Shown one piece after another: positions 32,394-40,732 of a DNA stretch of 64,000 nt. The position numbers were made by a program, and so were the translations under genes. How positions within the stretch are numbered: the stretch's first letter is position 1; every line of letters starts with the position of its first letter. The notes below the pieces were generated by a model. That model had not been told where the DNA came from, searched no databases, and was given only the letters and a program-made list of their open reading frames with translations. Source of the stretch: Streptomyces sp. 2114.4 (GTDB taxonomy: Bacteria; Actinomycetota; Actinomycetes; Streptomycetales; Streptomycetaceae); assembly GCF_900187385.1 (NCBI RefSeq), contig NZ_FYEY01000001.1, positions 806,001-870,000 of the forward strand. Reading direction: 5' to 3'.

Positions 32394-33098
32394 TCAGTTG
32401 TCCGTGCCGTCGCCGGGGACGGCGTCGGCGGGGGTGGTGTGCCAGTTGGTGACGATGGGCCTGTCGACGGTGACGGAGCCGGTGGAGACGCTCGCCGGGT
32501 TCGGGTCGGAGGCGCCGATGGCCGCGATGAGGAAGGTGAACTCGACGCCGTCATTGTTGTTGGTGGTCTTGGGGTTGACCCCTGCGTAGGCGGTCTTGGA
32601 GCCGCTGAGCGTGATCGCCGGGCCGACCGCCTGCTCGGCGGGGTGCGCCTCGATGCCCTTGGAGCCGAAGGAGACCGAGGGCAGCCCGCTGGGGATCGTG
32701 CAGGTGATGCCGGGCTTGGCGCGGGCGGACAGCAGAATGTAGCCGCCCGCCTGAGTCTCGGAGCGCGCCGAGAACTTCAGATCGTTGGCCCCACAGGACT
32801 GCCCGTAACCCTTCTTGTCACCGGACGGGCCCGGCTTGGAGTCCGACGAGGACGAACCGTCCTTCGCCGACGTGTCCCCGTTCGAAGAAGAACCGGCCTT
32901 CTTGCCGCTGCCCGAGCCCTCCTGGGACGCTCCGCTCGACGATTCCGCGGTGGCCTTGGCGGACGCCGCGGCGTCGCCGGCCGAGGCCGACCCGCTACCG
33001 CCGTCCTTGCCGCAGGCGGTGACGGTCACCGCGAGCGCTACACCGGCCGCCGCGGTGAGCGCGACACGTCGTATGCGGGCGGTGTAGGTGCGGTTCAC
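32394..33098 (-). CDS. DUF4232 lipoprotein
   Basis: A 234-residue lipoprotein. The signal ends in a lipobox (VTVTAC, Cys near residue 29), followed by a long Ser/Gly/Lys-rich flexible spacer (about 30-95) and a beta-rich DUF4232 domain (SCGANDLKF, GGYILLSARAKPG, CTIPSGLPSVSFG, ending VTNWHT). Start GTG 33098 has GAGGAG upstream. Membrane-attached at the outer face; function unknown. Lnt at 2413 would be expected to complete its lipidation. Confidence 0.87.
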   Translation of the reverse strand: MNRTYTARIRRVALTAAAGVALAVTVTACGKDGGSGSASAGDAAASAKATAESSSGASQEGSGSGKKAGSSSNGDTSAKDGSSSSDSKPGPSGDKKGYGQSCGANDLKFSARSETQAGGYILLSARAKPGITCTIPSGLPSVSFGSKGIEAHPAEQAVGPAITLSGSKTAYAGVNPKTTNNNDGVEFTFLIAAIGASDPNPASVSTGSVTVDRPIVTNWHTTPADAVPGDGTDN

Positions 33099-33429
33099 AG
33101 ATACTCCTCGTTGCGTTCAGGGAGAGAGGGACCAGGCTGAAGACCCGTCAGCCCCTCGCCGGTGTCCCTATTCTCACTCACGCCACTGCCGACCCTACGC
33201 ACGGGTAACACTCGAATCGGCGGGCCGGTCCGCGGTGTTGTCTCCAACGGGAACACGACGGCCGACCGGGCTCTGAAAGCGATCACATGACGGGTGAATT
33301 CGATCTGGATGCTCAAAAAGAGAGCGAGTCTGGCATGTTTTCGGACGTCCGCGGCCGAACCGCTCGCAAAGGGTGCCCGCATGGCTAGCATCGAGGCCCG
33401 AACTCGCTTGCGCGGCAAGAGGATTACCT
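33099..33429. other. Intergenic region before the NACHT operon
   Basis: 331 bases between the divergent DUF4232 gene and the GDN-motif gene. It is less GC-rich near 33270-33330 and should contain both promoters. No clear operator or hairpin was found. Confidence 0.4.
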
Positions 33430-33876
33430 GTGCTGGACACCACTGCACTGCTCGACCAGATCGTGCCGGCCGCCGAAGCCGCGGCCGCCGCCTACGGCGT
33501 GAGCGTGCTGACCAGAACCCAGGATGCGGCCGCCAACGCGACCGTAGGGCTGGGGCAGCGCCTCATCCACAGGCTCCTGCACCATGACGCCGACACGGCC
33601 CCCGACTCCGCCCCCGTGCGCACCGCGGTCGTACGCCTTGCGGAGGCGGGCGCGGACCCGGAGCTGCTCGCCCTGCACCGCGCGGAGCTGAGGCTCGCGC
33701 TGCGCACGGCACTCACGGAGGCACCGGGCCTCGCCGCGGAACTCTCGGCCCTGCTCCCCGCACCTCCGCCTCCCCCCGTCGTCCACGCCGAGGGCGAGCG
33801 CTCCGTTGCCGTGGGTGGGGACAATTCGGGGACCATCTCCACCGGCGACGGCGCGGGGGGCGCCCCCCGGCGGTGA
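33430..33876 (+). CDS. Small helical protein with C-terminal GDN-type motif
   Basis: A 148-residue protein. Residues 1-110 are helical (LDQIVPAAEAAAAAYGVSVL; HRAELRLALRTALTEAPGLA), followed by a Pro-rich linker (PAPPPPPVV) and a terminal motif RSVAVGGDNSGTISTGDG. Nearly the same motif opens the next protein (RSVAVAGDNHAHIFTGDG). Start GTG 33430 has AAGAGGA upstream. The stop overlaps the next start by four bases (GTGA), so the two are made together. No enzyme motif is present; it looks like an adaptor or sensor partner for the NACHT protein. Confidence 0.75.
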   Translation: MLDTTALLDQIVPAAEAAAAAYGVSVLTRTQDAAANATVGLGQRLIHRLLHHDADTAPDSAPVRTAVVRLAEAGADPELLALHRAELRLALRTALTEAPGLAAELSALLPAPPPPPVVHAEGERSVAVGGDNSGTISTGDGAGGAPRR

Positions 33877-35987
33877 GTGACCGGCCCGGTGCGCGAGCGG
33901 ACGGCGCGCGCTCCGTCGCCGTGGCAGGGGACAACCATGCGCACATCTTCACCGGCGACGGCGTAACGGTCGTCTCCGGGTCGGGCCGTCGCCCGGTCAC
34001 GCCGGCCGAGAACCTGCATGCGCTCAGGCAGAGGGTCCTCGCCGACCTGGGGCAGGACCAGGTTCAGCAGCAGTTGCGGAGCGGGCATCCGCTGCCCGTG
34101 CACTGTCGGGCGGCACCCGAGGAGTTGACCGGCCGGAGGGACGGCGCCCGGGAGACCTCGGCGGCACTGGCGGATGGTTCCCCGCTGGACCTGGCAGGTC
34201 CGCTGAGGAACCTCGCGGCTGTCTACACGAAGGAAAGGCGCAGCCAACTGCTGGTGCTGGGCCGAGCCGGTTCGGGGAAGACCATTTTGGTCCGACGCTT
34301 CGCGCAGGCCTGGTTGGAGAGCGCCGACTGGACCGACAGGGAACCAGTGCCGGTGATCTTCAGTCCTGGATCATGGGACCCCACCGCCACGTCCCTGCGG
34401 GACTGGCTGATCGACCGCCTGGAGCGGGATCACCCCTTCCTGGCCAGGCGGGTTCCCCATGAGCGGACATGGGCCACTCAACTGATCGTCATGGGCCACG
34501 TGCTGGCGATCCTGGACGGGTTCGACGAGATGGCGGAGGACCTTTACCCACCCGCGCTGCGGCAACTCAGGGCCTTCAACCTGCCGCTGCTGCTGACGAG
34601 CCGCCACGACGCGCTCAGCGGCATCAAGCCGGGCGAAGGGCTCTTTCCGGGGATCGAACTGACGGACCTCACCTTCGACGACTGCGCCGACCGCCTCGAC
34701 GCCTCGGCCGGATGGGCGTCCGTCCTGGACCGGTTGAGCAGCCACTCCGGCGAACCGGCCGCCGCCCGGCTCGCCTCCGTACTGACCACTCCCCTGATGC
34801 TCACCATGGCCGAGGCCTTCCACGCCTCCGGCGGCGATCCTCAATGCTTGCTGAAACTGGCGGAGTCCAGCTCCCGGGACGCGCTGGAGAAGCGCCTCCT
34901 GGACGCCTTCGTCCCCAGGACGTACGACCCCATCCTCAACCTGTCCGTCCCGAAGCGCCGACGGTGGAGCGCCGAACGCGCAGGACACTGGCTCGGCTAT
35001 CTCGCCACGCACCTGAGGAAACAGAAGACGGACGCACAGAAGCCCGACACCCGCGTCATCGGTGCGCAGGACATCGAGTGGTGGCAGCTGGGCACGACCA
35101 TGAGCCTGCCCGCGCGCATGGTCGTCTCCGGGGTCCTGTGCGGGCTCGTGTCGGGGCCTGCGGTGGCACTCGCCCTTGTCCTCACGAGCAATCCCCAGGC
35201 GGCGGTCCTGACCATGTTCCTGAACATGCTGGCGATCGGGCTGGCCTTCGGGCTCGTGCACGGATTCGCGTCGAAACTCAAGGTCGGCGGGGCGTTCAAG
35301 CCGTCCCGCATGCAGATCCGGGTCCGCGGCGAGTCGAGGAAGGTGAGGTCGAGGAGGGTGCGGGAGAGCCTCCTCCCCAGAGTCGGCGTCGGGCTGGCCG
35401 GCGGACTGATCTTCGGGATCGTCCTGGGTGGCGGATTCGCGGTCTACGCGATGCTGCTGTCCTATTCCTGGCCCGTGGCCGCCCTGCTCTTCGGGAACTG
35501 GCTCGTGGCCGGGCCCCTGATCGGACTGGCGGCCGGGGTCATCGTCGCGCTGGTGACCTGGCTCGAGACGGACGCCAAGCCGGAGGAATCAGTCAGTCCG
35601 ACGGACCTCTTGCGCAGCAACCGCACCATCGTGCTCGTCCAAATGGGCGTGGTGGGGCTGGTCCTCGGGCTCGGATACGGAACCGCTGTCACGCATTTCA
35701 ACGGCTTCGCCCTCGGCCTCCCTTCCGGGATCGGGGCCGGCCTCGCGGCCGCGATCGGGGGCGGCACGCTGACCGCGTGGGGCCGTTGGGTGGTCCTGGT
35801 CCGCCTCTGGCTGCCCCTGTCAGGACACCTCCCCTGGAGGGTGAACGCCTTCCTGGACGACGCCCGCGCCCGAGGCGTCCTGCGCCAGGCCGGCGCGGTC
35901 TACCAGTTCCGCCACGCACGGCTGCGGGACCGTCTCGCCGAGGCCCACCGGCAACACGAACAGCCGACGGAAGGCGGGAGCCGATGA
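33873..35987 (+). CDS. Membrane NACHT-type NTPase with GDN-type N-terminal motif
   Basis: A 704-residue STAND-class NTPase. It starts with RSVAVAGDNHAHIFTGDG (about 13-30), then a linker, then the NTPase: Walker A LGRAGSGKT with Lys136, Walker B LAILDGFDEM with Asp215 and the D-E pair 218-219 typical of NACHT, sensor region LLLTSRHD, and a winged-helix-like part (TTPLMLTMAEAF). From about residue 415 there are six to eight hydrophobic helices interrupted by a basic loop near 480, then a short cytoplasmic end. It overlaps both neighbours (GTGA and ATGA). Membrane-bound NACHT proteins are usually signalling or defence components; its trigger is unknown. Confidence 0.85.
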   Translation: MSDRPGARADGARSVAVAGDNHAHIFTGDGVTVVSGSGRRPVTPAENLHALRQRVLADLGQDQVQQQLRSGHPLPVHCRAAPEELTGRRDGARETSAALADGSPLDLAGPLRNLAAVYTKERRSQLLVLGRAGSGKTILVRRFAQAWLESADWTDREPVPVIFSPGSWDPTATSLRDWLIDRLERDHPFLARRVPHERTWATQLIVMGHVLAILDGFDEMAEDLYPPALRQLRAFNLPLLLTSRHDALSGIKPGEGLFPGIELTDLTFDDCADRLDASAGWASVLDRLSSHSGEPAAARLASVLTTPLMLTMAEAFHASGGDPQCLLKLAESSSRDALEKRLLDAFVPRTYDPILNLSVPKRRRWSAERAGHWLGYLATHLRKQKTDAQKPDTRVIGAQDIEWWQLGTTMSLPARMVVSGVLCGLVSGPAVALALVLTSNPQAAVLTMFLNMLAIGLAFGLVHGFASKLKVGGAFKPSRMQIRVRGESRKVRSRRVRESLLPRVGVGLAGGLIFGIVLGGGFAVYAMLLSYSWPVAALLFGNWLVAGPLIGLAAGVIVALVTWLETDAKPEESVSPTDLLRSNRTIVLVQMGVVGLVLGLGYGTAVTHFNGFALGLPSGIGAGLAAAIGGGTLTAWGRWVVLVRLWLPLSGHLPWRVNAFLDDARARGVLRQAGAVYQFRHARLRDRLAEAHRQHEQPTEGGSR

Positions 35988-37091
35988 GCGCCGGATGCGG
36001 CACCGCCCGCGGCGGCACACGGACGTACGGCACGCGGACGTACGGCACCGGAGCGGCGGCCCTGGGAGCCGCCGGAGCGATGACGGCCGCACTGGGCATC
36101 GTGGCGGCCTGGGGCACCGTGCCCGCCTCCGCGAAACCGGTGTCGATCGAGCTGAGCTACACCTGCGCGTTCAGAGGCATCGGCACCGTGCCGGTGACGA
36201 TGAGGGTCAGCACGGACCTCCCGGGTTCGCTCGAAGCCGGCGACTCCAGCCCGAGAGCCGCCGTGAACGGCGTGGCGACGGTGGACGCGAGCTTCACCGG
36301 GCTGGCTCCGCTCGTCGGCGCGAGAACCCTGGAGGGCTCCGTGGACGGGACCGCCGACGTGTCCGCGCCGCATGACGACAGGCGCCTGTCCGTGCCCATG
36401 ACGATCCCCCGGACCTCCATCCCTGCCTCTGGCGCGTTCGACATGTCCGCCAAGGGCACCGCACCCGCCGTCACCTTCACCCGGCCGGGCAACGCGAAGG
36501 TCACCGTCGGCGACCTCGGCCTGCACCTCACCCCGAGGGACGCGCACGGCAACCTCACGCCGGTGGGCACGATGAACGCGGCCTGCACGGTGGACCCCGG
36601 ACAGAACACGGTCCTGCACTCGCTCGTCGTCACGAAGGCGGTGAAGCCGACAGGGACGGTGACGGGGCCGGGGCCCGGGCCGGGGAGAGAGACGGGGCCG
36701 GGGCCCGGGCCGGGGAGAGGGACGGGGACCGGGCCGGGGACGGGGCCCGGGGCGGGGGCCGTCGGGAGCGGTTCCGGGACCTCCGGCGGATCGGTCGCGG
36801 GCACGCGGCCGGGAGCGGGGGCCGCCCGTTCGACGTCGCATACGACCACCACACCGAACCCGTCACCCAGCACGACCGGATCCGTGCCACCCCGCTCCCC
36901 GTCCCCCTCGCCGGGAGCGCCGACGGTCGACACGCCACGGAACGACCCCACGAGCACGCCGGACGGCAAACACCGTGCCCCCGGACCCCAAGCACCCGGT
37001 CGCACTGACGTTGGGCGTCCTCGTGACAGGCACCGCCGCGGCACTGGTCGGCCTCGACGCACGCCGGAGAAAACGCCGGGCGGAGGACTGA
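35984..37091 (+). CDS. DUF6801 surface protein with out-of-frame membrane anchor
   Basis: Translation begins at ATG 35984, overlapping the NACHT stop (ATGA). A signal-like helix (GAAALGAAGAMTAALGIVAA) leads into a DUF6801-type beta domain (ELSYTCAFRGIGTVPV, two Cys with the later AACTVDPG), then a Gly/Pro and Ser/Thr/Pro linker. In the starting frame translation would run on to 37279 with unconvincing sequence. One base earlier or later near 36966-36971 (GCAAACACC) switches to a frame ending HPVALTLGVLVTGTAAALVG plus a basic tail and a stop at 37089-37091, a typical C-terminal membrane anchor. So there is a single-base frameshift or a read error. Confidence 0.7.
36662..36721 (+). repeat. Two 30-bp tandem repeats in the DUF6801 linker
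   Basis: Two copies of a 30-bp unit starting ACGGGGCCGGGGCCCGGG (36662-36691 and 36692-36721) differ at one base; a third, degraded copy follows. They encode the Gly/Pro-rich linker. Copy number may vary between strains. Confidence 0.75.
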
Positions 37092-37235
37092 GCGGGCGCG
37101 GCGCCGCGGAATGGGATACGGGCCCGGGCGGAGCCGACCGCCCCACAGCTCACCTCCGCTCGCGGGCAGAGCACTGTCCGGCGGTCGGCATGGCGAGGAC
37201 TGGGGGTAACGACATCCGGCGCTGCCCGCTGTGGA

Positions 37236-38105
37236 TCAGCCTGCGGACAGCTGCCCGCGCAACACCGTGCTCAGGGTGATGGGTTCGCGGCCGAGCAGGG
37301 AGGCCAGTGTCGGGTCGACGGTGGCGAACTCGCCGGCCCGGCCGGCGGCGAAGATGCCGAGCAACTGGTCCGCCGTCTCGGTGGGGACGCCTTGGCTCAC
37401 CATCTGCTCCCGGAACTGGTCGTCGGGGACGGTGCTCCGCGTAATGGTGCGGCCCGTGAGTTCGGTGGCGAGGGCGGCGATGTCGTCGAAGGAGAGCGGC
37501 TGTCCCCCCGTGAGCGGCGGCGTAGGGCCATCGAAGCGGCCTTCGTCGGCCAGGAGGGCGGCGGTTGCGTCGGCGAGGTCGGCGTGCGCGGTCCAGGCGA
37601 CCGGCCCGTCTTCGGGGAGCGCGAACCGGCCGGACTCCGCCGCGCTGCCGAGGAAGTGCAGCGCGCTGGTGGTGTAGAAGCCGTTGCGCAGCGAGGTGAA
37701 GGGCACACCGCAGGCGCGCAGTGCCTCCTCTGTGGCGGCATGGTCGCGGCAGGCCTGGAAGTGCGACGTGGCGCTTGCCCCCATCTGACTGGTGTAGAGG
37801 AGGCGACGGGCGCCCGCTGCGACGGCCGCTTCGATCGCGGTGCGGTGCTGTCTGACGCATTCTTCGCCCATTTTGTCGACGGAGATGATGAGCACCTGAG
37901 AGGCGCCCTCGAAGGCGTGCGCGAGGCCGGTGGCGTCGGTGAAGCTGCCCTGCCGTACCCGTACCCCTTGGTCGGCGAACAGCTGCGCCTTCTGCGGGTC
38001 GCGGACGCTGACGCTGACGCCGACTCGGTCCGCCGGCACGCGCGTAAGCAGCCTCTCGACGATCTGACGCCCCAGCTGTCCGGTGGCTCCGGTCATGATG
38101 ATCAT
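37236..38105 (-). CDS. NmrA-like NAD(P)-binding protein
   Basis: A 289-residue atypical SDR of the NmrA/quinone-reductase-like type: TGATGQLGRQIVERLL at the N-terminus (G-x-x-G-x-x-G), LLYTSQMGAS, then TSLRNGFY and a C-terminal helical part. It lacks the Y-x-x-x-K of classical SDRs, which is usual for the group; members are redox sensors or NAD(P)H:quinone reductases. Start ATG 38105 has GGGAG upstream. It is convergent to the DUF6801 gene. Confidence 0.85.
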   Translation of the reverse strand: MIIMTGATGQLGRQIVERLLTRVPADRVGVSVSVRDPQKAQLFADQGVRVRQGSFTDATGLAHAFEGASQVLIISVDKMGEECVRQHRTAIEAAVAAGARRLLYTSQMGASATSHFQACRDHAATEEALRACGVPFTSLRNGFYTTSALHFLGSAAESGRFALPEDGPVAWTAHADLADATAALLADEGRFDGPTPPLTGGQPLSFDDIAALATELTGRTITRSTVPDDQFREQMVSQGVPTETADQLLGIFAAGRAGEFATVDPTLASLLGREPITLSTVLRGQLSAG

Positions 38106-38374
38106 GATGCGCTCCCGGCCGGCGCCGCCCGCGCCCTGCGCGCCGCACTGCCCGAACAGACGGATCTCAGCAGTGCTGAGCAACATCTGCTGACGGAGTG
38201 GCTGAACCGCCTTGCCGCCGACGGCTGATCGCCGGCCCGCGGCTCATGCGTTCTCGCCAGGCGAGGCGGCCGCGGCAAGGGAACGGCTGCGGCGGCCCGG
38301 CAGGACATATGTCATCCCCAGGAGATGACTCAAGGACCTACAGGATCGGCTGCCGCCCCTCGTAGGCTCACGGC

Positions 38375-38596
38375 ATGTTCACATCTCACAAAATCGGACG
38401 AGACGACCACTGGGAAGGCGTCGTCACCCATAAGTCCCGGGGCATGCTCGACGGCTCGAACATGTACCACTCCGTCGAAGTCCGCCTGGCCGACGGCGAA
38501 TCCGTGAAGGTCCGGATCAGCCGCCGGCTCTGGAAGTCGATCGAGGTCAACGATCGGATCGTCAAGCGGCCGGGCGCCGACCCGGCCAGGGAGTAG
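38375..38596 (+). CDS. Small conserved hypothetical protein
   Basis: A 73-residue soluble protein recognised as a type common in Streptomyces: the pattern WEGVV..KSRGMLDGSNMYH, then VEVRLADGESVKVRI, RRLWKSIEVND and KRPGADP. The alternating strands suggest a small beta-barrel. The function is unknown. It is a single gene. Confidence 0.75.
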   Translation: MFTSHKIGRDDHWEGVVTHKSRGMLDGSNMYHSVEVRLADGESVKVRISRRLWKSIEVNDRIVKRPGADPARE

Positions 38597-38679
38597 TCCT
38601 TCGGGAGCCTGGAGGTGGGACGCCGCTCCTGCCGGTCGGGGCTCGCCGCGGGCCCTGGCCGGCCGGGTGCCGCCGGCGT

Positions 38680-38930
38680 GCGCGCAGGTCGTAGCTCCAG
38701 TCGATCAGCGCTTGCAGCGTGCGTCGCCGGGTGGGTGCGTTCCGGGGGCTGACGGTGAGCAGGCGATGGCGTTCGGACAGGTGCTCCTCGATCTGGCCGA
38801 GCGACGGTGCGCGCAGCCACACCGTGGCCGGCTCGATCGCCAGCGGGATTCCGTCGAGCGCGCGGCACAGTCGCGCGATTGCCGCGCAGTCCTGGCTACG
38901 GAGAGGGAAGCCGGGCAGCACCGGCGATCG
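38680..38930 (-). pseudogene. Remnant of a LuxR/AfsR-type regulator ATPase
   Basis: About 75 residues are left: CAAIARLCRALDGIPLAIE, IEEHLSERHRLLT and RRRTLQALIDWSYDL, which match the region after the NTPase core of BTAD/LuxR-type regulators (C-x-x-L-D-G-x-P-L-A-I-E, T-L-x-x-x-I-x-W-S-Y-x-L). No Walker motifs and no DNA-binding domain remain. It lies downstream of the TetR gene on the same strand. Confidence 0.65.
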
Positions 38931-38986
38931 GGCCGGTGCCATGGGGGCGTGCGTGCCGCCGGGGGAGTCCGGTGCGGCGGCGGGGG

Positions 38987-39610
38987 TCAACGGTATGCGG
39001 CGAGGAAGGTGCGGACGCCCGCGTCGGCATAGTGGTCGAGTTCGGGCTGGGTGTGCTGTGGGCTGCCGTGGAACATGGCCTTGTTCACCGGGATCCACAG
39101 CAGCAAGCCGGAGAAGTGGTTGGCGGCCAGAAGGGGGTCGTCGATCCGCAGCAGGCCCCGGTCGGCCAGGCGGTGGAAGGTGTCGGCCAGGGTGGCCAGC
39201 ACCCGCTCGAATCCCTGCTCGTACCAGGTGGCGCCCAGGTCGGGGAAAGCGTCGGCGTTGGCGATGATGAGGCGCCGCAGCTGGAGCACCTGGGGCCGGG
39301 TGAGCGTGGTCAGGAACTGGCGGGCCAGCCGAAGCAGGTTCTCCTCCAGTGCGTCCGCGTCGATGGGGATGCCGGCCACCAGATCGATCACGGCCTCGAT
39401 CCGGTCGGTGGTGGCCAGGACGATCTCGGCGAACAGCTTCTCCTTGTCAGAGAAGTGCTTGTACACCGTCTGCTTGGACACGGCGGCCAGCTTGGCGATG
39501 TCGTCCATGCTCGTGCCGGCGTAGCCCTTCTCCATGAACACCGCTGTCGCTGCTTCCATGATCGCCTGGCGCTTGTGGGCAGAGCGTCCGCTGGGTTCGT
39601 TCGCTTCCAT
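38987..39610 (-). CDS. TetR family regulator
   Basis: A 207-residue repressor-type protein. The N-terminal HTH is clear (AIMEAATAVFMEKGYAGTSM, then IAKLAAVSKQTVYKHFSDKE), followed by an AefR-like ligand domain (LRRLIIANADAFPDLG, FSGLLLWIPVNKAMF). Start ATG 39610 has GGAGGAG upstream; an earlier in-frame start would run through the operators. Three operator copies lie between this gene and the divergent DUF998 gene, so it most likely represses both. Confidence 0.9.
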   Translation of the reverse strand: MEANEPSGRSAHKRQAIMEAATAVFMEKGYAGTSMDDIAKLAAVSKQTVYKHFSDKEKLFAEIVLATTDRIEAVIDLVAGIPIDADALEENLLRLARQFLTTLTRPQVLQLRRLIIANADAFPDLGATWYEQGFERVLATLADTFHRLADRGLLRIDDPLLAANHFSGLLLWIPVNKAMFHGSPQHTQPELDHYADAGVRTFLAAYR

Positions 39611-39632
39611 GTCTCCTCCTCCGAGCGAGAGT

Positions 39633-39697
39633 ACTGGACAGTCCAGTTCCGCAACCAGTACTGTACCGTCCAGTTCGCCAGTACTGGACAGTCCAGT
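39633..39697. promoter_or_regulatory. Three tandem TetR operators
   Basis: ACTGGACAGTCCAGT, a perfect palindrome with 7-bp arms, occurs at 39633-39647 and 39683-39697; between them a variant ACTGTACCGTCCAGT lies at 39660-39674. Spacing is 27 and 23 bases. They fill the gap between the TetR start (39610) and the DUF998 start (39730). Confidence 0.85.
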
Positions 39698-39729
39698 TCC
39701 AGTCGCGTCTCGGCTCAGGGGGATCTCGT

Positions 39730-40401
39730 ATGACTCAGGCAATCCATATACCGGCTACCAGTCGTGGGGCCTCGGCTCCGTTCGCCACCCGCGCGCTACT
39801 CGGCTGCGGGGCGGTGGCAGGACCGCTGTTCCTCTCGGTGGGGGTGCTCGAGGGCCTGACGCGCACCGGCTTCGACTTCAGCCGAAATGCCATCAGCCAG
39901 CTCAGCCTCGGCTCGCTGGGCTGGGTCCAGGTCGCCGGCTTCCTGGTCACCGGTGCGCTGGTCACCGCTGGCGCGGTGGGGTTGCGGCGGGCGATTGGCC
40001 GCACCGCCGGCGGCACCTGGGTGCCGCGCTTGGTCGGCGTCTTCGGTGCGTCCTTCGTGCTCGCGGGAGTCTTCAGGGCGGACCCCGGCGCGGGCTTCCC
40101 GGCCGGTACACCGGACGGTCCGGCCACGCTGAGCGGGCACGGAACGGTCCACATGCTCAGCGGCACGGTGGGCTACCTTGCGCTGTGCGCCGCGTTCCTC
40201 GTGCTTGCCCGACACTTCGCGGTCCACGGCCGGCGCCGCTGGGCCCTGGCCTACCGCCTGCTACCGCTGGTGGTCATCGCCGGGTTCGCCGCCTCGGCCA
40301 CCACCGTGGCGGCCTTCACCGCCGCAGCCGGTCTCGGCCTGCTCGCGCTCACCGCAGCCACCGCCCGACTGGCCGGCCCCGCGCCGACGTCACGGCCGTA
40401 G
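39730..40401 (+). CDS. DUF998 membrane protein
   Basis: A 223-residue integral membrane protein with six or seven hydrophobic helices. The DUF998 pattern is visible: FDFSRNAISQLSLGSLGWVQ after the first helix, the FRADPGAGFPAG loop, and a HGTVHMLSG motif with two His. Transport or enzyme activity is unknown. It is divergent from the TetR gene and starts 33 bases after the last operator, so repression is likely. Confidence 0.85.
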   Translation: MTQAIHIPATSRGASAPFATRALLGCGAVAGPLFLSVGVLEGLTRTGFDFSRNAISQLSLGSLGWVQVAGFLVTGALVTAGAVGLRRAIGRTAGGTWVPRLVGVFGASFVLAGVFRADPGAGFPAGTPDGPATLSGHGTVHMLSGTVGYLALCAAFLVLARHFAVHGRRRWALAYRLLPLVVIAGFAASATTVAAFTAAAGLGLLALTAATARLAGPAPTSRP

Positions 40402-40470
40402 CGGCTCCAACTCCTGCTCGCACGGCAACAACTCGAGCCCACAGCGCTCAGACAGACAGGATCGTTCGTC

Positions 40471-40683
40471 ATGGCCGCACCGGTGAAAGGCCCCGCCAGC
40501 TACTTCCCGTCGATCGAGAAGAAGTACGGCCGCCCGATCGAGGAGTGGAAGGAGTTGATCCGCATTTCACCCCTGACCCAGCACATGGAACTCGTCGCAT
40601 GGCTCAAGGCCGAGCACGGCCTCGGTCACGGGCACGCCAACGCTCTCGTCGCCCACACCCTCGCCGAGCGCGCCAGCAACTAA
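40471..40683 (+). CDS. DUF4287 protein
   Basis: A 70-residue soluble protein with the DUF4287 pattern: GPASYFPSIEKKYGRPIEEW, then HMELVAWLKAEHGLGHGHAN and a final helix ending in LAERASN. It follows the DUF998 gene by 69 bases in the same direction and is probably co-transcribed under the same TetR control. A perfect terminator follows 4 bases after the stop. Confidence 0.85.
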   Translation: MAAPVKGPASYFPSIEKKYGRPIEEWKELIRISPLTQHMELVAWLKAEHGLGHGHANALVAHTLAERASN

Positions 40684-40687
40684 CCCC

Positions 40688-40732
40688 GGGTCGGGCGTGA
40701 GCTCTGCGGGCGGCGGAACTCACGCCCGACCC
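40688..40732 (+). terminator. Perfect 14-bp hairpin terminator
   Basis: GGGTCGGGCGTGAG (40688-40701) pairs perfectly with CTCACGCCCGACCC (40719-40732) around a 17-base loop, directly after the DUF4287 stop. Confidence 0.85.

Noticed and set aside
34469..35983. Overlapping frame inside the NACHT gene that runs into the DUF6801 gene
   Set aside because: Only the part from ATG 35984 looks like protein; the rest is an Arg/Pro-rich shadow of the NACHT frame.
38106..38228. Plus-strand frame end with QTDLSSAEQHLLTEWLNRLA as a regulator remnant
   Set aside because: It could be the C-terminus of a lost regulator, but it is only about 35 residues long, with no further support.
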